A stretch of 64,000 bases of DNA from Bacillus massiliigorillae (lineage in GTDB: Bacteria; Bacillota; Bacilli; Bacillales; DSM-1321). Below are positions 51,878-60,438 of the stretch, piece after piece. Location: positions 221,642-285,641 of the forward strand of contig NZ_HG428741.1 in NCBI RefSeq assembly GCF_000380245.2, written 5' to 3'. Position numbers and translations under genes: made by a program. The notes under the pieces were generated by a model. That model ran no database searches, had not been told where the DNA came from, and saw only the letters and a list, made by a program, of their open reading frames with translations. Within the stretch, counting starts at the first letter, position 1; the number at the start of each line of letters is the position of its first letter.

Positions 51878-53599
51878 GTGTCACAGAAAACAGCGACGCC
51901 AGAGCAAAAAGAAACAACAACTACAAAATCGGGAGCACAATTTTTACTAAGTGCTTTAAAGAAGCAGAATGTTGAAGTGATGTTTGGCTATCCGGGTGGA
52001 GCAGTATTACCAATTTATGATGAAATTTACGATGCTGGTATTAAGCATATTTTAACCCGTCATGAACAAGGAGCTATTCACGCTGCTGAAGGATATGCCA
52101 GAATAACTGGAAAACCAGGTGTTGTTATAGCAACTTCAGGGCCGGGAGCAACGAATATCATCACAGGGCTGGCGGATGCCATGATTGATTCTTTACCTTT
52201 AGTAGTTATTACAGGACAGGTTGCTACTTCAGTTATTGGATCAGATGCATTCCAGGAAGCCGATGTTTTAGGGATTACGACACCAATTACGAAACATAAT
52301 TATCAAGTTCGTAATGTAGAAGATCTTCCACGTATCATTAAAGAGGCCTTCTATATCGCTTCATCAGGAAGACCAGGACCGGTATTAATTGATATTCCGA
52401 AAGATATTGCATTAACGAAAGCAGAAGCAAACGAAGATCCAGAAATTAATCTACCAGGTTATCAACCTACGATTAAACCGAACTATTTACAAATTCGAAA
52501 ATTGATTGAAGCAGTAAGTGCAGCAAAGAAACCTGTCATTCTTGCGGGTGCAGGTGTGCTACATGCTAAAGCTTCAGATCAATTAAGAGAATACGCAGAG
52601 CAACAAGGTATTCCAGTTGTTCATACATTATTAGGATTAGGTGGGTTCCCAGCAGAACATCCATTGTTTGTAGGTATGGCTGGAATGCATGGTGTTTATG
52701 CAGCGAACATGGCACTTTATGAAAGTGACTTATTAATCAGTATAGGAGCTCGCTTTGATGACCGAGTAACTGGAAACTTACAATCATTTGCTCCACATGC
52801 TACAGTAGCTCACATTGACATTGATCCTGCTGAAATTGGCAAAAATGTACCGACAGCTATTCCGGTAGTTGGTGATGCAAAGGAAACATTAATTAGTTTA
52901 ATTAAACAAAACGGCAAAAAGTCTGAATCTTCTGAGTGGAGAGCAACGATTGATAGTTGGAAAGAACGTTATCCACTACATTATGACCGAGATAAAACAG
53001 ATGTGCTAAAACCACAAAAAGTTATTGAATTAGTTCATGAATTAACTGATGGCGATGCAATTGTGGTTACAGATGTAGGGCAGCATCAAATGTGGTCAGC
53101 TCAATATTACAAATTAAACAAACCAGATGCTTGGGTAACTTCAGGCGGTCTAGGGACAATGGGGTTCTGTGTTCCGGCAGCGATTGGAGCACAATTAGCT
53201 GATCGCTCTAAAACAGTTATTGCTGTAGTAGGTGACGGTGGTTTCCAAATGACATCTCAAGAACTAGGTGTTATGGCAGAGATGAACTTACCAATTAAGA
53301 TAGTTATCTTAAATAATAATGCGCTTGGAATGGTTCGCCAATGGCAGGAATTATTCCATAACGAAAGATATTCTCATAGCTTGTTAACAAGTCAGCCATC
53401 ATTCGTGAAATTAGCTGATGCTTATGGTATTAAAGGCTTCCAAGCTAGTACGAGTGAAGAAGCTGAAGCTGCATTACGTGAAGCGTTAAATACACCTGAA
53501 CCAGTGTTAATTGATATGAGAGTAGAAGCAATGGAAAATGTTTATCCAATGGTTGCTCCAGGTAAAGGTCTTCATGAGATGGAGGGATATGAAGGATGA
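51878..53599 (+). CDS. ilvB: Acetolactate synthase large subunit
   Basis: TPP-dependent enzyme of 573 residues making acetolactate (valine, leucine) or acetohydroxybutyrate (isoleucine). N-terminal TPP region MFGYPGGAVLPIYDE and RHEQGAIHAAEGYAR, FAD-binding middle domain, and C-terminal GDGGFQMTSQELGVMAEM with the TPP-Mg site. The GTG at 51878 is chosen because GGGGAGGT lies 7 bases upstream; the ORF is open to 51821. Its stop overlaps ilvN by 4 bases. Confidence 0.96.
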   Translation: MSQKTATPEQKETTTTKSGAQFLLSALKKQNVEVMFGYPGGAVLPIYDEIYDAGIKHILTRHEQGAIHAAEGYARITGKPGVVIATSGPGATNIITGLADAMIDSLPLVVITGQVATSVIGSDAFQEADVLGITTPITKHNYQVRNVEDLPRIIKEAFYIASSGRPGPVLIDIPKDIALTKAEANEDPEINLPGYQPTIKPNYLQIRKLIEAVSAAKKPVILAGAGVLHAKASDQLREYAEQQGIPVVHTLLGLGGFPAEHPLFVGMAGMHGVYAANMALYESDLLISIGARFDDRVTGNLQSFAPHATVAHIDIDPAEIGKNVPTAIPVVGDAKETLISLIKQNGKKSESSEWRATIDSWKERYPLHYDRDKTDVLKPQKVIELVHELTDGDAIVVTDVGQHQMWSAQYYKLNKPDAWVTSGGLGTMGFCVPAAIGAQLADRSKTVIAVVGDGGFQMTSQELGVMAEMNLPIKIVILNNNALGMVRQWQELFHNERYSHSLLTSQPSFVKLADAYGIKGFQASTSEEAEAALREALNTPEPVLIDMRVEAMENVYPMVAPGKGLHEMEGYEG

Positions 53600-54114
53600 G
53601 AGGAATCATCACACTAACAGTTATGAATCGACCAGGTGTACTAAATAGAATCACTAATCTATTTTCTAAACGAAATTATAATATTGAGAGCATTACAGTA
53701 GGTCATTCTGAACAAGAAGACATTTCTCGAATGACAGTTGTAGTAAATGTGGATGATGAGAGAGTCTTAGAACAAATGACAAAACAATTGAATAAGCAAA
53801 TTGATGTCATTAAAGTAACTGAACTATCCAATCAGTCAATTGTTTCTAGAGAATTAGCTCTAGTGAAAGTGGTAGTTACGCCGCAAAATCGTAGCGAAAT
53901 CTACGCGCTAGTAGAGCCATTTAGAGCTTCTGTAATAGATGTAAGTAAAGATAGTGTTGTATTCCAAATTACAGGTGAATCTGATAAAGTCGAGGCTTTT
54001 GTAGAGCTAGTAAGACCATACGGTATTAAAGAATTAGCGCGTACAGGAACTACAGCATTCCCAAGAGGTACGCAAAAGACATCAGCATTACCTTCGAATT
54101 TTTCAATCGTGTAA
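53596..54114 (+). CDS. ilvN: Acetolactate synthase small (regulatory) subunit
   Basis: Regulatory partner of IlvB, 172 residues. N-terminal ACT domain (ITLTVMNRPGVLNRITNLFS) binds valine for feedback, and a C-terminal domain includes LVKVVVTPQNR and YGIKELARTGTTA. The ATG overlaps the ilvB stop, so translation is coupled. In B. subtilis the gene is named ilvH. Confidence 0.95.
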   Translation: MRGIITLTVMNRPGVLNRITNLFSKRNYNIESITVGHSEQEDISRMTVVVNVDDERVLEQMTKQLNKQIDVIKVTELSNQSIVSRELALVKVVVTPQNRSEIYALVEPFRASVIDVSKDSVVFQITGESDKVEAFVELVRPYGIKELARTGTTAFPRGTQKTSALPSNFSIV

Positions 54115-54186
54115 TTCATCGCTTAAATAGCGATGTTATATAAAAAATAAAAATAAAAAATGTAAATTAAAGGGAGATAACAAATA

Positions 54187-55215
54187 ATGACGACTCAAAT
54201 GTACTATAACAATGATGCAAATCCAGCGTATTTACAAGGAAAAACAATCGCAATCGTAGGTTACGGTTCACAAGGACACGCACATGCGCAAAACTTACGT
54301 GACAGCGGATATAAAGTAATCATCGGTCTTCGTAAAGGTGGATCTTGGGATAAAGCAGTAGCAGATGGTTTTGAAGTATATTCAGTTAAAGAAGCAGTTG
54401 AACAAGCTGATGTAATTCAAATCTTATTACCAGATGAAATGCAACCAAAAGTATATAACGAAGAAATCAAACCAGGTCTTACTGCTGGTAAAGCACTAAT
54501 GTTTGCTCATGGTTTCAACATTCATTTCACTCAAATCGTTGCTCCTGCAGATGTAGACGTTCTACTAGTTGCACCAAAAGGTCCAGGACATCTTGTACGT
54601 AGAACATATGAGCAAGGAGCAGGTGTACCAGCTTTATTCGCTATCTATCAAGACGTAACAGGTAACACAAGAGAGCTTGCATTAGCTTATGCATACGGTA
54701 TCGGTGCACTTCGTGCAGGTGCTCTTGAAACTACATTCAGAGAAGAAACTGAAACAGATCTATTCGGTGAGCAAGCAGTACTTTGCGGTGGATTAAGTGC
54801 TCTTGTAAAAGCTGGTTTCGAAACATTAACAGAAGCTGGTTACAAACCAGAACTTGCTTACTTCGAATGTTTACATGAATTAAAACTAATCGTTGACCTT
54901 ATGTATGAAGGTGGATTAGAAAACATGAGATATTCAATCTCTGATACAGCTCAGTGGGGAGATTTCGTAGCAGGACCACGTATCATCACTGATTCAGTAA
55001 AAGCTGAAATGAAAAACGTTTTAACTGATATTCAAGAAGGTCGTTTCGCTAAAGGTTGGATTCTTGAAAACCAAGCTAACCGTCCAGAATTCAATTCTAT
55101 TAATAGAAGAGAAAATGAACATCCGATCGAAGTAGTTGGTCGTGAGCTTCGTAAAATGATGCCTTTCGTACAACCTCAAAAGCAAAAAGAAGTTGTAGCA
55201 GCTGCGAAAAAATAA
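54187..55215 (+). CDS. ilvC: Ketol-acid reductoisomerase
   Basis: NADPH- and Mg-dependent enzyme of 342 residues, class I. Rossmann motif GYGSQGHAHAQNLRDSG, catalytic region ETDLFGEQAVLCGG and AYFECLHELKLIVDLMYEGG. Codons are biased to those of highly expressed genes. AAAGGGAGA precedes the ATG. A long stem-loop follows it in the place where leuA is expected. Confidence 0.97.
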   Translation: MTTQMYYNNDANPAYLQGKTIAIVGYGSQGHAHAQNLRDSGYKVIIGLRKGGSWDKAVADGFEVYSVKEAVEQADVIQILLPDEMQPKVYNEEIKPGLTAGKALMFAHGFNIHFTQIVAPADVDVLLVAPKGPGHLVRRTYEQGAGVPALFAIYQDVTGNTRELALAYAYGIGALRAGALETTFREETETDLFGEQAVLCGGLSALVKAGFETLTEAGYKPELAYFECLHELKLIVDLMYEGGLENMRYSISDTAQWGDFVAGPRIITDSVKAEMKNVLTDIQEGRFAKGWILENQANRPEFNSINRRENEHPIEVVGRELRKMMPFVQPQKQKEVVAAAKK

Positions 55216-55298
55216 TTTTTTGACACAAAGTTGTGCGATGAACTGCTATCAGAATTGGATTTTTATCATTCTATGAAGTTAGGAATCGCCAAATAACT

Positions 55299-55365
55299 TA
55301 AGCGTCTAGGCGTTAGTGTGATAGGAGGCTGGTTATCCAGCCACTTCACCTGACGACGAGGCTTA
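55299..55365 (+). other. Long stem-loop between ilvC and leuB
   Basis: TAAGC, CGTTAG, GTGA and GGCTGG pair in order with CCAGCC, TCAC, CTGACG and GCTTA around a TTAT loop. No T-run follows. It could stabilise the 3' end of processed ilvC mRNA, as a stem-loop does in B. subtilis. Confidence 0.6.
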
Positions 55366-55439
55366 GTACAAGATGTGTAAATTGATAACAAGAAACTATC
55401 GATTTAATATACTCATTCAGACAAGAGGAGCTGTCTCGT

Positions 55440-56552
55440 ATGGATAAAGTAATTACCGTTTTGCCAGGTGACGGAATTGGAAAGGAAGTTACGAAGGGAG
55501 CTATTGAAGTTCTCGAAGCGATTGCTGAAAGATACGGGCATTCTTTTCAGTTTGAATATGGTCTAATTGGCGGAACAGCTATTGATGAAACTGGTTCTCC
55601 ACTTCCTGATGAAACATTGGAGAAATGTAGAAAAAGCGATGCAATTCTATTAGGCTCAGTTGGTGGTCCTAAATGGGATAAAAATCCTTCTCATTTACGT
55701 CCTGAAGTAGGACTCTTAAAAATTCGTAAAGAATTAAATTTGTATGCAAATTTAAGACCGATAACGTTTTTTAAAAGTCTTGCTGAAGCATCACCTTTAA
55801 AACCAGAGAATATTGAAGGTGTAGATTTATTAATCGTTCGTGAGTTAACAGGTGGACTTTATTTCGGAAAACCTAGTGAAAGACAAACTCGTGACGGTAA
55901 GGAAGCGGCAGTGGATACATTATTCTATACTCGTGAAGAAATGACAAAGATTATTAGATTAGCTTTTGAGCTTGCTAATAATCGACGAAAAAAAGTTTCT
56001 TCAGTCGACAAAGCAAATGTATTAGAAACAAGTAAGCTTTGGAGAGAAGTAGTTGAAGAAGTAGCTCAGGATTTCCCTGAAGTAGAAGTAGAACATGTAC
56101 TAGTTGATAATGCAGCGATGCAACTTATTACAAACCCAAGAAGATTTGACGTTGTTGTAACAGAGAATATGTTTGGGGATATCTTAAGTGATGAAGCATC
56201 TGTTCTTACAGGATCTTTAGGAATGCTTCCATCTGCTAGTTTATCCTATACAGGTTTAAATCTATATGAGCCAATTCATGGTTCAGCTCCTGATATCGCA
56301 GGGCAAAATATTGCTAACCCGTTAGCAACAATATTATCTGCAGCTTCTATGCTTCGTCTTTCTTTCGGTTTAGAGGAAGAAGCGCAAGCTATTGAACATG
56401 CTGTTAATAATGTTTTAGACCTGGGTTATCGTACAAAGGATATTTCGGCTACAGGCTCTAAAGTGCTTACAACAGACGAAATGGTAGCAGAGGTAAAAGC
56501 TTCAATTCTTGACCGTGAAGCCATTTCAAATATTATGTCAGCTTATAAATAA
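55440..56552 (+). CDS. leuB: 3-Isopropylmalate dehydrogenase
   Basis: NAD-dependent oxidative decarboxylase of leucine synthesis, 370 residues. Family segments: LPGDGIGKEVTKGAIEVL, GSVGGPKWDKNP, LRPITFFK, RELTGGLYFGKPS, VDKANVLETSKLWR and ANPLATILSAAS. AAGAGGAGCTG precedes the ATG. It follows ilvC directly, as leuA is missing here. Confidence 0.96.
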   Translation: MDKVITVLPGDGIGKEVTKGAIEVLEAIAERYGHSFQFEYGLIGGTAIDETGSPLPDETLEKCRKSDAILLGSVGGPKWDKNPSHLRPEVGLLKIRKELNLYANLRPITFFKSLAEASPLKPENIEGVDLLIVRELTGGLYFGKPSERQTRDGKEAAVDTLFYTREEMTKIIRLAFELANNRRKKVSSVDKANVLETSKLWREVVEEVAQDFPEVEVEHVLVDNAAMQLITNPRRFDVVVTENMFGDILSDEASVLTGSLGMLPSASLSYTGLNLYEPIHGSAPDIAGQNIANPLATILSAASMLRLSFGLEEEAQAIEHAVNNVLDLGYRTKDISATGSKVLTTDEMVAEVKASILDREAISNIMSAYK

Positions 56553-56556
56553 TGTA

Positions 56557-56593
56557 TAAAAGACACGACGTGAATATGAGCGCGTGTCTTTTA
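56557..56593 (+). terminator. Terminator-like hairpin between leuB and leuC
   Basis: TAAAAGACACG pairs perfectly with CGTGTCTTTTA around a 15-base loop, with the T-run inside the stem. It lies within the operon and may lower leuCD expression or mark a processing site. Confidence 0.55.
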
Positions 56594-56619
56594 TTTCAAA
56601 TAAGATGAGGAGGGGAATT

Positions 56620-58032
56620 ATGGGCAAGTCTATTATAGAGAAAATTTGGGAAAATCATATCGTAAGCAGAGAGAGCAACAAACCTGACTTACTATATATT
56701 GACATGCACTATATTCATGAGGTAACGTCTCCGCAAGCGTTTGAAGGAATTCGTGTAAAAGGGCGTAAAGTAAGACGTCCAGATAAAACGTTTGCGACTA
56801 TGGATCATAATGTACCTACAGTAAATAAATATGTCATTCACGATGAGGTTGCGAAGAACCAATTACAAGCGTTAGAGACAAATACAAAAGAGTTTGGGAT
56901 TCAATTAGCAGACTTAGATAGTCCAGAGCAAGGTATTGTTCACGTTATTGGACCTGAGCTTGGTATTACAAAACCAGGTATGACCATTGTTTGTGGTGAT
57001 AGCCACACATCTACACACGGGGCGTTTGGTGCTCTTGCATTTGGTATTGGTACGAGCGAGGTAGAACATGTATTAGCAACTCAAACTCTATGGCAAACAA
57101 CACCGAAAACATTAAAGTTAGAAATTACAGGTGAACTTGGCGCTGGTGTAACAGCTAAGGACGTTATTCTTTATGTAATTGCTAAATTTGGTGTAAATTT
57201 CGGTACAGGCCATGTTATTGAATATTGTGGAGATGTCATTCGCAATATGTCTATGGAAGAAAGAATGACTGTGTGTAATATGTCTATCGAGGGTGGAGCA
57301 AGAGCAGGTCTTGTAAGTCCAGATGAAACGACTTTCTCTTATTTACGTGGTAGAAAGTATGCACCTAAAGCAGAGGAATTTAATGCATATGTTGCTAAGT
57401 GGCAAGCGTTAGCGAGTGATGAAGATGCTACATATGATTCTGTTATTACAATAGAAGGAAAAGATATTTCACCGATGGTTAGTTGGGGAACAAACCCTGG
57501 TATGTGTAGTGCAGTAACAGAAAACGTACCATTACTTGCTGATCAACAAACAGAATCTAAAAAAGATGAATTAGATAGAGCGTTATCTTATATGGGTTTA
57601 CAAGAAGGAATGGCAATTACAGATATCGATGTTCAACATGTATTCATTGGTTCTTGTACAAATTCTCGAATTGAAGATTTACGTGCTGCGGCAGAAGTTG
57701 TCAAAGGAAGACATGTAAAGGACTCAGTTAGAGCAATGATTGTTCCTGGTTCTCAAAGTGTTAAAAAGCAAGCTGAAGCTGAAGGATTAGCTCAAGTTTT
57801 TGAAGATGCAGGCTTTGAATGGCGTGAATCGGGATGTAGTATGTGCTTAAGTATGAACCCTGATGTTGTACCTTCAGGTGAACACTGTGCATCTACATCT
57901 AATCGAAACTTTGAAGGTCGCCAAGGGCAAGGAGCAAGAACTCATCTTGTTAGTCCGGCAATGGCAGCAGCGGCAGCAATCTATGGTAAGTTTGTCGATG
58001 TTCGTAATTTACCAGCAGATCAACTAGCGTAA
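56620..58032 (+). CDS. leuC: 3-Isopropylmalate dehydratase large subunit
   Basis: Aconitase-family subunit, 470 residues. [4Fe-4S] cysteines lie in FIGSCTNSRIEDLRAAAEVV and GCSMCLSMNPD; the active-site histidine region is VCGDSHTSTHGAFGALAFGI. The ATG at 56620 has GAGGAGGGG upstream and yields the usual MGKSIIEKIW start. Works with LeuD to isomerise isopropylmalate. Confidence 0.97.
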   Translation: MGKSIIEKIWENHIVSRESNKPDLLYIDMHYIHEVTSPQAFEGIRVKGRKVRRPDKTFATMDHNVPTVNKYVIHDEVAKNQLQALETNTKEFGIQLADLDSPEQGIVHVIGPELGITKPGMTIVCGDSHTSTHGAFGALAFGIGTSEVEHVLATQTLWQTTPKTLKLEITGELGAGVTAKDVILYVIAKFGVNFGTGHVIEYCGDVIRNMSMEERMTVCNMSIEGGARAGLVSPDETTFSYLRGRKYAPKAEEFNAYVAKWQALASDEDATYDSVITIEGKDISPMVSWGTNPGMCSAVTENVPLLADQQTESKKDELDRALSYMGLQEGMAITDIDVQHVFIGSCTNSRIEDLRAAAEVVKGRHVKDSVRAMIVPGSQSVKKQAEAEGLAQVFEDAGFEWRESGCSMCLSMNPDVVPSGEHCASTSNRNFEGRQGQGARTHLVSPAMAAAAAIYGKFVDVRNLPADQLA

Positions 58033-58058
58033 CAATATATGTTCTTGGAGGTGTAAAA

Positions 58059-58658
58059 ATGGAGCCAATTACTGTTTATAATGGAAAAGTAGCTGTTATC
58101 AATCGTGTTAATGTAGATACTGACCAAATTATCCCAAAACAATTCTTGAAACGTATTGAAAGAACTGGGTTTGGACAATTTTTATTTTACAACTGGCGTT
58201 TTAATGAAGATGGATCTGAGAATAAGGACTTTGAATTAAATCAACCGAAAGCACAAGGTGCTAGTATTCTAGTAGCTGGAGATAATTTTGGTTGTGGCTC
58301 TTCTCGTGAGCATGCGCCATGGTCATTATATGATTATGGATATAAAGTGGTTATTTCATCTTCTTTTGCAGATATTTTTCATCAAAACTGTCTAAAAAAT
58401 GGTATGCTGCCAATTAAATTAACAGCAAGTGAACTTGAATTGTTAATGACGAAAGCTGAGAATGCTGATGATTATGTACTTGAGGTTGATCTTCCAAATC
58501 AAAAGGTAAGTGATAACCAAGGCTTTGAAGCTTCTTTCGAAATTCATCCATATTGGAAAGAGATGCTTGTTAATGGATGGGATGAAATTTCGATTACACT
58601 GCAATATGATGAGAAGATTAAGGAATATGAGAAACAAGTGGATGGGGTAACAATTTAA
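58059..58658 (+). CDS. leuD: 3-Isopropylmalate dehydratase small subunit
   Basis: Swivel-domain subunit of 199 residues. Features: NVDTDQIIPKQFLKRIERTG near residue 19 and GDNFGCGSSREHAPWSLYDY near 73, which contacts the substrate. TTGGAGGTG precedes the ATG. Last gene of the ilv-leu operon, followed by a terminator. Confidence 0.96.
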   Translation: MEPITVYNGKVAVINRVNVDTDQIIPKQFLKRIERTGFGQFLFYNWRFNEDGSENKDFELNQPKAQGASILVAGDNFGCGSSREHAPWSLYDYGYKVVISSSFADIFHQNCLKNGMLPIKLTASELELLMTKAENADDYVLEVDLPNQKVSDNQGFEASFEIHPYWKEMLVNGWDEISITLQYDEKIKEYEKQVDGVTI

Positions 58659-58670
58659 TCGATTTATAAT

Positions 58671-58719
58671 AAAGGGTTGTTTGAAAAGTGATAGTAGATT
58701 ACTTTTTAAACAACCTTTT
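58671..58719 (+). terminator. Terminator after leuD
   Basis: AAAGGGTTGTTTGAAAAGT pairs with ACTTTTTAAACAACCTTT, then T's and CGTTTTTG. Shared inner stem group. Confidence 0.88.
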
Positions 58720-58737
58720 TCGTTTTTGCTTTCGTAT

Positions 58738-58902
58738 ATCTAACCTTACACCTGACACACTTGGTCGTAAGCCAATCTGTTTTGAAAATCTAAAGCAGGT
58801 TTTCAAGAACAGCTCGTCTTAAGCCTGCCGTGTGTCTCCTTTTTGATTGGAGCTAAAACAAGAAGCAAATTCTAAAACAAAAAGGACCGGTGACGGTTTT
58901 TT
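58738..58902 (+). repeat. Structured dispersed repeat A, copy 3
   Basis: AACCTTACACCTGACACAC at the start and GGACCGGTGACGGTTTTTTT at the end, with inner GAAAATC...GGTTTTC. The middle pairing GACACAC with GTGTGTC replaces CCATGC with GCATGG of copy 1, a compensatory change. Confidence 0.75.
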
Positions 58903-58906
58903 TATT

Positions 58907-59181
58907 GTCTAGCTACAGCGCCCAGCTCCTAGTGGACTTCACCATTCTCCCTACGATAAGTCAACATTGAATCAACTATCGTCTCTTCGTGCTGTCTAAT
59001 TCCGAACGCCATCGGCTCGAGGTCATAAGTCACTCAGTCCAGAAGGTTAAAAGTGACCTTCTAGCCAGCTTGTCTTATGCTTGTCACCGATAAACGGGCG
59101 CTCTCCACATTTCGGTTTTTTCTTTATCGAAAGGAAGAGGGCTCCAGTCCATACGGAGCTAAACGGGCGCTTCCGCTTTTC
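58907..59181. repeat. Dispersed repeat B, copy 2 (long form)
   Basis: Starts CTAGCTACAGCGCCCAGC, contains TCTCCCTACGATAAGTCAAC and an internal hairpin AGAAGGTT..AAAAGTGACCTTCT, and has two end motifs: AAACGGGCGCTCTCC and AAACGGGCGCTTCCGCTTTT. The doubled end suggests two copies fused or a partial duplication. With repeat A it fills the 590-base gap after leuD; no gene seen. Confidence 0.75.
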
Positions 59182-59253
59182 TAATAAATTTGGTTTCATG
59201 GTTAGAACGTGTTACACTTGGGAAAAACATGAAGATTCAAGGCGGAGTGTAGG

Positions 59254-60249
59254 ATGAAGGATGAAAATAAGACTGCTAAAATTATTCCTTTTCCGGGATT
59301 AGCGAGCAGATTAGTAGAAAAGGGTATGGATGCTATAGTAAATAAAGATTTTCGAGAAGCAGCTGAGCTTTTGTACCAAGCTGTAGAAATAGATGAAAAT
59401 GATTCGAATGCCCAATTTGGATTAGTGGTAGCATTAGTGGAGTTAGGTAAATATCGAGATGCTAAAGTGTATTGTCATCAGTTGCTTCAAAAGGGAATTG
59501 GCGATTATTTTAAATTGATGGAAATGTATGTTATGATTTTGCTTGAACTTAATGAGTATGAAGAAATGGCATCGACTATTAGCATGCTTTTAGATGAAAA
59601 TCAGGTTCCGTTTGATAAGGAAGAACAATTTGAAAAGATGTTAGAATTCAGCCATCGAATGATTAGTGAACAACCTGATAATAATTTCGAAGAAGAAATT
59701 GCTGAAGGACATCTTGATTTACTCACTAAATCTAATCAAGAGCAGTTAATGATTATATCAAAGCTAAAAGATGATAATGCTAGGAAATATTTAGGTGAGA
59801 TTAATAACTACTTGCAATCTGAAGAAGGGCATCCTTTTTTGAAAACGATGTTATTGCTAATTTTGAAGGAACAGGAAGTTTTAGAGGAATGTATCGTAAA
59901 TAAATTCTCAAAATGTAAACCAGTTGTTCCTGGTTTATTAGAAGATGTACATAGTCGTCCGTTCTATGTTGAAACGGAGAAGCATTTAGAAAACGTTCTA
60001 GAACATCAAAATCCTTCGATGTTACAATTAGTACAGCAGTTACTGGAACGAAGTCAATTTCTTTTATACCCGATGGAGCCTGAAGGTGATTTTGAGAGCT
60101 GGGCAGCTGCTTTTCATATTTTAGCTGAACAATATCAAGGTATTACCTCTAGTGAAACGGAAATTATGGAACTATATAATGGTGAAATAGTAAAATTGAA
60201 AGATGCGCTAGCGGTTATTCAACATATAGAAGAAATTTCTTCTTTATAA
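59254..60249 (+). CDS. Tetratricopeptide repeat protein (YsoA-like)
   Basis: Cytoplasmic helical-repeat protein of 331 residues. N-terminal TPR motifs (FREAAELLYQAVEIDENDSN and GLVVALVELGKYRDAKVYCH) followed by a less regular acidic helical region. TPR proteins mediate protein binding; the partner is unknown. Position between leuD and tig matches B. subtilis ysoA. GGCGGAGTG precedes the ATG. Confidence 0.88.
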   Translation: MKDENKTAKIIPFPGLASRLVEKGMDAIVNKDFREAAELLYQAVEIDENDSNAQFGLVVALVELGKYRDAKVYCHQLLQKGIGDYFKLMEMYVMILLELNEYEEMASTISMLLDENQVPFDKEEQFEKMLEFSHRMISEQPDNNFEEEIAEGHLDLLTKSNQEQLMIISKLKDDNARKYLGEINNYLQSEEGHPFLKTMLLLILKEQEVLEECIVNKFSKCKPVVPGLLEDVHSRPFYVETEKHLENVLEHQNPSMLQLVQQLLERSQFLLYPMEPEGDFESWAAAFHILAEQYQGITSSETEIMELYNGEIVKLKDALAVIQHIEEISSL

Positions 60250-60266
60250 TATTTAAGCTTATGGTG

Positions 60267-60294
60267 TTGAAACACAGGTAAGCTGTGATATAAT
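60267..60294 (+). promoter_or_regulatory. Promoter of tig
   Basis: TTGAAA (60267-60272), 16-base spacer, extended -10 TGATATAAT (60286-60294). About 140 bases of leader precede tig. Confidence 0.75.
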
Positions 60295-60438
60295 GTAATG
60301 GTTGTGAAGAGTCAGTTACCACAATTTACAATGTTACAAAATAGTAAAATTGAGAGTATTTTATGTGATTAAACAAGGATATCTCAAACAAAATTGTAGT
60401 AAAACAATTAATTTAATAGATGCTCTGGAGGGAAACAC

